From positions 819,790,396 to 819,852,395 of the forward strand of contig NC_081414.1 of NCBI RefSeq assembly GCF_030272615.1: a stretch of DNA of 62,000 bases, in the 5' to 3' direction. Both the position numbers and the translations under genes were made by a program. Each line of letters opens with the position of its first letter. Within the stretch, counting starts at the first letter, position 1. This stretch comes from Cryptomeria japonica. Lineage: Eukaryota > Streptophyta > Pinopsida > Cupressales > Cupressaceae. This document shows positions 54,361 through 62,000 of this stretch, one piece after another. The notes under the pieces are model-generated. The model worked only from the letters and a program-made list of their open reading frames with translations, was not told the DNA's origin and made no database searches.

Positions 54361-55977
54361 TACATTGCACAAAGCATAGTACATAACTATATTAGCTCAA
54401 GATCAATACACTGTTGTAGGGCTCCAACAATTGTCCAACAGAAATGTCTTCACAAAAGTGCTTACACTACCTTGGGCTTCTATTTTCTCAAAATTCCAGC
54501 TTTTTGTTTATGATGCTCTAACATCTAGCATCATCACTTCACAAGCAGTTGAGTTCCTTCTGCAGTTTTCTCCATGAGTGCAACAGTTTGTGTCTTTGAT
54601 CTCTTTCCTAAGGTGCATAAGGAATGAGGTTGTTGTCAGGTAATTATGTCATATTGTAATTAGAATGTTACGTTTGTTAAGGGTCAGTGGTTACATGATG
54701 GTTGTCGGCAGTTGGCACCGGACAACCTGTACCGACACCTATATATGTGTACTTGGTTTCCTATTTCAGTTTGTAGATATTGTGGAAGAAAGCTATGTTT
54801 TGAAAGTACTGGCATTTGGCATTAATGAATACAGACATATGAGTTCTTCTGTTTACTTGCATTGTTGTGTACTGTCACATTTCTGTACTGTTATGCACTG
54901 TTGAACACACACACCCCTCGGGGGAAAACAGAGGCCTATCTAATTCCATTGCAATTTTATGCTAAAGCCTGCCTCCAAATGGATACATCAAACTCTACTC
55001 CCCATTTTGCTTCCTCAGAGAAATCATTGCACGGATCCTGACATTGATCAAGGATGCTAATGATCTTCGATTTCCTCATAATGCTCTCTCTTTACCTTCA
55101 AAACTTTGATGTGACCAATTTATACCCTTATACCCTAGCATCCCTACTGCTACAAGATTGACTGCACTCAGGCTTTTTCATCAAAATGTCTTCTCTCTTA
55201 CAAAATGTGGCTTCATTGTTCATCTGCAAAATTAGTTCTTATACAAGACCACTTAGAATTTAACAGCAGATTCTTCAATCAATGCCACAGACACAAAATA
55301 ATTTTTAATCCTATGTCCAACAAGATAAATGCTTGCATAAATGAATGTAAATAACAAGCATACCAGATAAAGTAACAGAAAAATGTTTATATTGATATGA
55401 AGTTCTTACACAGAAGTAGATCAGGGATGATTAGCCAAGGATAGTCTAACTTTCCTGACTACGAGAAGCCTAATTAAAGTGCTTACCAGTTGCCAAGTAG
55501 AACAAAACTGTCAACAACTATCCACAAGAGAACAAATAAAAAAGACATTGTCAAATGCAACCAAATTAACAAAACATTAACTACAGGTACAACCATGGGC
55601 AGCAATTTTCGTTTGCCTATGCCTATTTATTTGTGTGCTTTCTAGAGAGTCACATTACTCAATCTCTCTGATTGAACCATTTCTAGTATTTCCAATGGTT
55701 TATGGATGATTTTGTAGGAATATCAAATGGCACTTAGTCTGATCTACAAATATTTTTTGGTGCTTACACCTCACACTTTGAAAGTATCAAAATTATTTGT
55801 AATGGCTCAAAAATAGATAGCATTTTGGATGTTGTCATCTTTAAGGGAAATAACTTTGCTTCAAAAGGTTTTTAAGCACTTCAGAAACCCATGAATGCTT
55901 ATCATATATCTCTTTTCCCTCACATCATCCCAAACATCAGCTTAAATCTGTTATTGTAAGCAAATTACAAAAATATC
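54361..55977. other. Unassigned intronic/intergenic sequence
   Basis: No gene found. A segment at about 54631-54910 (starting TGTTGTCAGGTAAT, with CCTATATATGTG and ending CTGTTGAACA) has LTR-like ends and a TATA-like word, but no flanking duplication. Confidence 0.35.
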
Positions 55978-56030
55978 ATGTTCAAGAAAGTGAAAAACAA
56001 AAAATTTCAGCCATTGAAGCACACTTTATT

Positions 56031-56035
56031 CTACC
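56031..56035. repeat. Target-site duplication of element G, left copy (CTACC)
   Basis: Exact copy at 61208-61212. Fixes the unusual TA...TA ends of the element. Confidence 0.92.
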
Positions 56036-56240
56036 TATTACGATAATAGATAGTTTCTATTTATTGTTAATGGTTATCTACTGTAATATTCTGTAAATAC
56101 TTAGTTAGCTGTTAGCTAGAATAGAATGTTTCTATTCTTCACGATCGTTTCCTAAGGAAACATCGTCTTTCTTCTTGTATAAAAAGATCTATTGATCTTT
56201 GTTAATATTAAGCAAATATTTTACCAGTTACTTCGTAATA
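56036..56240 (+). repeat. Element G 5' LTR
   Basis: 205 bp starting TATTACGATAAT and ending CTTCGTAATA. The first and last eight bases are perfect inverted repeats (TATTACGA / TCGTAATA). The TATA-like word here is TATAAAAAG, against TATATAAAG in the 3' copy. Confidence 0.93.
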
Positions 56241-56252
56241 TGGTATCAGAGC
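56241..56252 (+). other. Element G primer-binding site
   Basis: TGGTATCAGAGC, a perfect 12-base match to the standard initiator-methionine tRNA primer site, directly after the LTR. Confidence 0.93.
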
Positions 56253-56819
56253 TTGAATAAAGAATTTGTGAATTCTTTTCTGAGATTTTTCGGGCCTCTT
56301 GGTTTTGCTGCAGATTTTCGGAAATTTTTTGTTTTCAAAAGTTCTTCAAACAAAAATTCGTGAAGAATTTTTTCCGCTTTTTTTTTAAATCTTCTTTTTT
56401 TCGAGGTTGTTAAGGACTATGTTCATCCCATGTAACGGAATTCTTCCTATTTGCATCTGTCTGGCAAGGGTTTTCGGCATTTTTCGGCGCAGTACAGACC
56501 CGCCATTTTTCTGCAACCTGCAACTTGGTCAAACCCGCGTTTTTTGACTTTCGGCTAGGGTTTTGCCCCTCCAAATTCAGTCGAAAAAAAATTTGAGCAC
56601 AGATTCGTGGTGGGTTTTTCAAGAGCTCAACTGGGCTATCGTTCTTTTTTTGGGGTGCCTCAATTTTCGAGCTAGTGGATCCAAATTCCAACAACATATT
56701 CTTTTTGGGTTATTCAAGCTCTCTTCTGGATGCCTCTTCATTTTTTCTGGGTCTTCCGACATTTTGCCTCGAAGTACGTGCCTTCTCAGTTTTTCACGTT
56801 TTTCATAGAAATTCGTGCC
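56253..56819. other. Untranslated leader of element G
   Basis: 567 bp between primer site and gag ATG. Open frames exist on both strands but none has a recognisable motif. Confidence 0.6.
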
Positions 56820-57729
56820 ATGGCATCTCTGACGAATATTCTGCTAGAGGGAAATCAAAAGTTCAATGGTCAGAACTATAGCACATGGAAGCAGCGGATG
56901 CTAACCATCTTCGAATATCGCAGCAGCGATCAGGTGGTTCTAACTTCTGGGTACTACTCAGCGTCCGACTACAGCTAGTCCTGATCAGGTTGCATATGAC
57001 CAGCATAATCGGGAGGTAGTGATGCTTCTCAAATTATTCGTAGCTGATGATCAACTCCCTCAGATTCCATCCGGCAAAACAACTGCCAAGATATGGGCGC
57101 ATCTCAAAACCCTACATGAGACTTCTGATAAAAGCAGGGCCTTCTTTCTCAAGAACTCTCTGTTTTCTGTTGTCATGGATGAGCGGAAATCACTCCAGGA
57201 TCACCTAAATAGGATTCAAGAAATCCGTGATCAGTTGCTTGCCATTGGACGCAAGATGGAGGAAGAGGACATTGTGGTAATCACCCTTAAAAGTTTACCC
57301 AAGTCCTACGTGCATTTTATTGAAACTCTCAACATCACTTCTACTAGTGTTGATCTGAAGTTCACAGATCTCTGCACACTTCTGCTTCAGCAAGATCGGT
57401 GGACACAGCAATTTGGTAGTAGTTCCAACTCCACCTCCACAGAACAAGCCTTTGCTGCTAATTCTTTTCACAAGGATAAGGGCAAGTCTCATTCTCAGCA
57501 GTCTTCTCAGCAGAAACCCTTTGCTCCTGCATCAGAAGGCTCCAAGAAAAAGAACATTCAATGCAACTACTACCACAAGTATGGTCACATGAAGGTTGAA
57601 TGTCAGAAGCGCTTAGCTGCCCAAGCTAAGCAATCTAGTTCGCAGCCCAAAGCGAACAATGTAGAGCACACTAAGCAAACAGAATCTGCCTTTTACGCCT
57701 TCATGGCTTTCACCCACCATCGAGACTAG
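56820..57729 (+). pseudogene. Element G Gag
   Basis: Starts at ATG 56820 (MASLTNILLEGNQKFNGQNYSTWKQRM), shifts frame near 56950, and then runs 57019-57729. It has the UBN2-type copia gag core (IWAHLKTLHETSDK, LQDHLNRIQEIRDQL) and a Ser/Gln-rich linker. The knuckle reads CNYYHKYGHMKVEC, with the second Cys replaced by Tyr, so zinc binding is impaired. A stop at 57727 falls where a Trp is expected in related elements. Confidence 0.88.
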
Positions 57730-58950
57730 TTCACTGACTACCTACCTTATTCAGATTCTGTTATATTTGGTGGCGGGGAAGAATACACGATTGTCGACAA
57801 AGGAAACATTCAGATTCAGTCTGTTAGGAGGAATCTCATTTTCCTCGATGTCTTCCACGTTCCAGGGATGGAACTCAATCTACTCTCAGTCAGTCAGATG
57901 CTGCGACACTCTCCACAGTTGGATGTCACCTTCAGTTCACATCAGTGCACCATCGCTGATCAGGAGACTCAGTCCGTTGTTGCAGTTGGTCTTGAGGATC
58001 ATGGTCTTTTCAGACTTGCAGATTCTGGTGTTTCTCAAGACCTAGCTATGGCTGCTCAGCAATCTTCTCTCAGTACACTTTGGCATCAGCGATATGGGAA
58101 CTTAAATGTGCGCTATCTTGCTCAGCTTGCTCGAGACGCACTTGTACTCGGATTGCCAGAGATTCAGACTCAACAGCTTGGAGTTTGTGATGCATGACAG
58201 GCTGGGAAGCAACATCTTAAATGTGTGCTATCTTGCTCAGCTTGCTCGGGACGCACTTGTACTCGGATTGCCAGAGATTCAGACTCAACAGCTTGGAGTT
58301 TGTGATGCATGCCAGGCTGGGAAGCAACATCGCACACCCTTCAAAAGTGGCGATTCATGGCGGGCTTCTTAGTTACTTCATCTTGTTCATGTTGATATCT
58401 GCGGCCCTATGGCTACTCCTTTTGTTCTTGGGTCCAGGTACTTTCTGTTGTTTGTTGATGTTTCAGTAGAAAAATGTGGGTCTATTTTCTTGCAAAGAAA
58501 TCAGAAGCGTTTACTGTATTTCAAAAGTTTAAACCTCTAGTTGAAAAAGAGTCTAGGAAATCTATTATTGCTCTTAGATCAGATAAGGGGGGGGAATTTT
58601 GTTCTAATGAATTCTCTAGCTTCTGTGATATTCATGGCATTAAGCGCCAGTTAACCACACCCCACACACCCCAACAGAACAATGTAGTTGAACGTCGGAA
58701 CAGAACAATCACTGAGATGGCTAGATCCATGCTCAACCACAACCATGTTCCGAAGCAGTTTTGGGCAGAAGCAGTTAACACTGCAGTCTACCTTTTGAAC
58801 CGGTCACCCACTGTGGCAGTCAAAGGCAAGACTCCGGAAGAGGCCTGGTCAAGTCGCAAGCCCAAAATCAGTCATCTGAAGGTTTTTGGCTCCCTTGCTT
58901 ATGTTTGGATCCCTTATGCTTCACGCACCAAGTTGGATGCCAAGAGCTAG
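57730..58950 (+). pseudogene. Element G protease and integrase
   Basis: Begins FTDYLPYSDSVIFGGGEEY, which normally follows the protease DSGA motif. That motif is absent here, so the active site appears deleted between gag and this point. The integrase zinc domain reads WHQRYGNLN, with the second His changed to Asn, and a 115-bp tandem duplication shifts the frame inside it. The core resumes at 58474 with RSDKGGEF and VVERRNR, 35 residues between Asp and Glu. The first Asp is in the shifted segment (VDICGP, about 58393). Ends at TAG 58948. Confidence 0.88.
58101..58330. repeat. 115-bp tandem duplication in element G integrase
   Basis: Copies 58101-58215 and 58216-58330 differ at about three bases, one of which creates a TGA in the first copy (TGCCAG against TGACAG). 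115 is not a multiple of three, so it breaks the frame. Confidence 0.92.
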
Positions 58951-60993
58951 AAACTTATGCTTACTGGATACAGTAGTCTTCACAAAGCCTACCGCTTGAT
59001 CGACATTGAGACATCTCGTCTCCTGTATAGTCGTGATGTAGTCTTTGATGAGCAGCGAGGACCCTTCATGTCTGTCTCTCATGTTCCTGATTCAGCAGAC
59101 CAGACTATGAAGGCTCATGATTTGGGCGTTAGACTTCCATTAGGTCCACCTGATGGGAGGGCTCCTGCGGCTCCAGTAGCTCCAGTTATCCCAGTGATTC
59201 CTGTACATACACCTCTGGCTTCTCCTGCAGGATCACCCAGATTTGCAGATGCTTCACCTGATTTTGATCTGGATTCTTTTGATGAGGAACTTGATCATAG
59301 AGCATCTCTTGATGCTAATGTTGGTCCTTCTCCTCTCCGGCCTAAATGGTGAGCCAAGACACTTGCTAATCTTCGGGATGATGAACTCATCGATGGGAGA
59401 ACTGCTCGGAAAAAAGAGCAAACCTGCAGGGAGAGTTAATTTTGCTCTCATGGCCAACATTCACAGTGTGTTTGAACCTCAGACATACTCCAAGGCCAAA
59501 GGTATTCCAGAGTGGGAACAGGCTATGCAATCTGAACACCAAAGCCAGTTGAAGAATCACACCTGGGAACTTTCTGATCTTCCACCAGGGAAGAAACCCA
59601 TTGGCTGCAAATGGGTCTACAAAATCAAATACAAGTCTGATGGTACTTTGGATAAGTACAAAGCTCGCTTAGTTGCAAAGGGCTTTTCTCAGCGTCAGGG
59701 CATTGATTATGAGGAGACCTTTGCTCCTACAGCCAAGATGAGCACTATCAGATTAGTCCTAGCCATGGCAGCACAGTTTGGCTAGAAGGTCCATCAGATG
59801 GACGTCAAGAGTGCTTTCCTGAATGGTGACCTACAAGAAGAGGTCTACATGACACAGCGTCCAAGTTTCAAGGTTGCAGGTAAAGAACACCAGGTTCTTA
59901 GAATGGTGAAAGCTCTCTATGGTTTGAAGCAGGCCCCTAGGGCATTGTACATGAAAATTGATAAGTACCTCAGTGATCAAAGCTTCAAGAGGAGTTCTTC
60001 AGACTCAAACTTGTACATCAAAAATACTGACAGTGATATCATACTTCTGGTCATTTATGTGGATGATTTGATCATCACCGGCAGTTCGGCATCTTTGATT
60101 CAGGGAATCAAACAGAGTTTATGCCAGTCTTTTGACATGACTGACCTTGGGCTCATGCATTATTGCCTAGGTGTTGAGGTTTGGCAGCAGCCTTCTGGTA
60201 TATTCATTTCTCAGTCTAAATATGCTAGGGCTCTGTTAGACAAGTTTCGTATGCAGGATTGCAAGACTGCATCTACACCTATGGAGAAAGGTCTGAAGTT
60301 ATCAGCCCAGTCTGATTCTCCTCCCGTTGATGATACTACATACAGGCAACTAGTAGGTAGTTTCATCTACCTCTCTGATACTAGACCTGATATCAGCTTC
60401 GCAGTTAGCTACATTTCACGCTTTATGACAACTCCCAAGGCTGATCATTGGATAGCCGCAAAGCATGTGCTTCGTTATGTGAAGGGCACTACTGATTATG
60501 GAATTCTCTACTCTCAGAGTTCTAATCCTAGACTCAGTGGATTCATAGATTCAGATTGGGTCGGCTCTGTTGACAATAAAAAGTCAACTTCTGGATATGT
60601 GTTTAGTTTGGGATCCGGTGCCGTCACATGAACCAGTAAGAAGCAGCAGGCTGTTTCTCTCTCCTCTACCGAGGCCGAATACAGAAGGGCAGTTAAGTTG
60701 TCTGGCTTCGTCGGATGCTTGGGGATATGCAGATGTCACCAGCAAGACTGACCACCTTGTTTGTTGATAACGATGGCGTTATCAAGTTAGCACGGAATCC
60801 AATCTTCCATGAATGAACCAAGCATGTAGATGTTCATTGTCATTACATACGGCAGCTGGTTGAAGGCAGGATCGTAGACTTGCAGTATGTTCCTACAGCG
60901 GATCAGACTGCAGACATTTTCACCAAACCACTTGGTCCAGATAAGTTTGTCAAATTCAGAGGAAAGCTTGGTGTAGTGGATAGATTAACCATT
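58951..60993 (+). pseudogene. Element G integrase C-terminus, reverse transcriptase and RNase H
   Basis: Continues with LTGYSSLHKAYRL and a Pro/Ala-rich linker; TGA at 59350. RT blocks: CKWVYKIKYKSDG, KARLVAKGFSQRQGIDYEETFAP, TAG at 59783, QMDVKSAFLNGDL (first Asp), ALYGLKQAPRA, and YVDDLIITGSS near 60056-60088 (DD intact). RNase H has GFIDSDWVG, a TGA at 60629, SLSSTEAEYR, a frameshift near 60690, DNDGVIKLARNP, and DIFTKPLG at the end. At least three stops sit where copia proteins have Trp. Confidence 0.9.
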
Positions 60994-61002
60994 AAGGGAG
61001 GG
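60994..61002 (+). other. Element G polypurine tract
   Basis: AAGGGAGGG directly before TATTACGA. Confidence 0.88.
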
Positions 61003-61207
61003 TATTACGATAATAGATAGTTTCTATTTATTGTTAATGGTTATCTACTGTAATATTCTGTAAATACTTAGTTAGCTGTTAGCTAGAATAGAATGTTTCT
61101 ATTCTTCACGATCGTTTCCTAAGGAAACATCGTCTTTCTTCTTGTATATAAAGATCTATTGATCTTTGTTAATATTAAACAAATATTTTACCAATTACTT
61201 TGTAATA
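61003..61207 (+). repeat. Element G 3' LTR
   Basis: 205 bp, four differences from 56036-56240, ending CTTTGTAATA. Confidence 0.93.
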
Positions 61208-61212
61208 CTACC
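61208..61212. repeat. Target-site duplication of element G, right copy (CTACC)
   Basis: Exact partner of 56031-56035. Confidence 0.92.
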
Positions 61213-61391
61213 AACTCATTGCTAGAGGATACAAAGCGGATTTCTTGATTCCCTTATTTGCTCAAGTCAATTTCAATCAGCATCCTGCTTTGCTTGCTAA
61301 GGTAATCCAAACAGTTCAAAACAGGATTGTTGTTGGAAGAAGGTTTACTCCCTTGGTTCTAAAACTGGAGTCTGGACAATTGTTATTTTAA

Positions 61392-62000
61392 ACATAAGCT
61401 TTGTGTAGGGCTGTTGGAGAAACCCTAAAAGCATCTGAAGGTAATTATGCATAATTAGGATTTAACTCTGTGTCTTGATGAGTGGCTTTGCCCCCTTGTG
61501 GAGTCTGGAGGGAGTATCCCCCTGAACAATATTTTACTACTAAATTTTCACTGCATAGGTTTTCAGCTCATATTTTCCTGTTTTTTAGTATCTCCCCTGA
61601 ATGCTGGAGACTCAGATCTCAAGTTCAGTTTTGCCTTGCTGGTTAACTTTTTGTACTAATCTGGCCATTGAGAGACCCAAACCTCTCCACTTAGAATATT
61701 CTCTACCAGCAAGATTTTAGTGGTAGCTTGTCCTGATTTTCTGGGATTTGATCCTTCCTCACCCTTAGAAATGTTCTTATTTAAATCCTTTGCAAGTGTC
61801 AACATTCTTTGCTGTACTAATGAGCTCTTACGAGCAAAATGCATTTATGATTCTATGTATTCTCCACTTTTGATTTAATAGGATGTTTTCTTTCATCTCT
61901 ATGTTGCTCTTCTCTTTGCTTGTCTTTACACTTTAAGTCTTGCTACACCTTATTTTTCACCTAACCCTAAACCCTACCTTGCGTTCAATGCCTGTAAATC
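61392..62000. other. No feature recognised
   Basis: Non-repetitive sequence with no motif I can name. A minus-strand open frame at 61656-61844 has no recognisable family. Confidence 0.4.

Larger units (their letters stand above)
56036..61207 (+). mobile_element. Element G: Ty1/copia retrotransposon with TA...TA LTR ends
   Basis: 5,172 bp with 205-bp LTRs that differ at only four bases by eye, exact CTACC duplications, an initiator-Met primer site, gag, pol in copia order and a purine tract. This is the youngest complete insertion in the window. Despite that, pol carries many lesions, including stops at probable Trp codons, a 115-bp duplication and a missing protease motif. A copy mobilised in trans, or rapid decay, could explain this. 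Confidence 0.95.
55978..61391 (+). pseudogene. Unknown 78-codon reading frame split by element G
   Basis: An ATG at 55978 opens a frame that reaches the element G junction after 19 codons and one base. Beyond the right LTR and the duplicated CTACC, the same frame goes on from 61213 to TAA at 61389-61391. The total is 78 residues with no stop, in DNA where stops are frequent. The product is basic with a hydrophobic middle (short pieces: KHTLFYQLIARGYKADFL, GRRFTPLVLKLESG). I recognise no family. It could be an exon, a transposon relic or chance. Confidence 0.3.

Noticed and set aside
42383-62000. bZIP basic-region and leucine-zipper exons of the TGA gene
   Set aside because: Expected NREAARKSRLRKK and the following zipper were not found on the minus strand; they probably lie beyond the window.

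Overview
The window looks like nuclear DNA from a plant with a very large, transposon-filled genome. A gymnosperm, most likely a conifer, is my best guess. The reasons are AT-rich sequence, nested LTR retrotransposons at every scale, almost no host coding sequence, and two well-preserved exons of a TGA-type bZIP transcription factor gene separated by 19,684 bp. The species cannot be fixed from the sequence.

Host gene. Two internal exons on the minus strand (42111-42382, then 22190-22426) encode consecutive parts of the DOG1 / seed-dormancy-control domain of a TGA factor. Their junctions are clean: each has an AG acceptor, the first ends at GTAAGT, the second at a GT, and the reading phase is consistent. 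I found neither the upstream bZIP exons nor the last exon, so the flanking introns appear to run out of the window on both sides. The whole 62 kb may lie inside one gene.

Layout. (1) 701-18996 holds an old plus-strand Ty3/gypsy element (A). Its coding region carries an 831-bp DNA-transposon-like insert (3719-4549), and its integrase is split by a 13.3-kb minus-strand Ty3/gypsy element (B, 5505-18816, duplicated site CAAGG). B has an extra ORF after integrase, and that ORF is itself split by a 3.5-kb solo-LTR-like element (C, 6677-10205, duplicated site AAGAG). (2) 19540-20970 is a minus-strand copia fragment. (3) TGA exon, 22190-22426. (4) The 19.7-kb intron carries a non-autonomous LTR element (E, 22740-34018). 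A Ty1/copia element (D, 22978-29906) sits in E's 5' LTR, and a solo LTR (H, 28686-29818) sits in D's 3' LTR. A LINE ORF1 remnant lies at 36450-37165. (5) TGA exon, 42111-42382. (6) 47151-51812 is a gag-protease-only element (F) whose proteins resemble those of B and whose RT/integrase is replaced by a motif-rich spacer. (7) 53066-53620 is a gypsy RT remnant and 53794-54360 a MITE-like block. (8) 56036-61207 is a young but mutated copia element (G) with unusual TA...TA LTR ends and duplicated site CTACC.

No element is obviously intact: each coding region has stops, frameshifts or lost catalytic or zinc-binding residues. The order of events is readable from target-site duplications and from empty sites in sister LTRs. 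Most of the sequence is the result of serial insertion into introns of one transcription-factor gene. I saw no RNA gene, CRISPR array or prokaryotic system.
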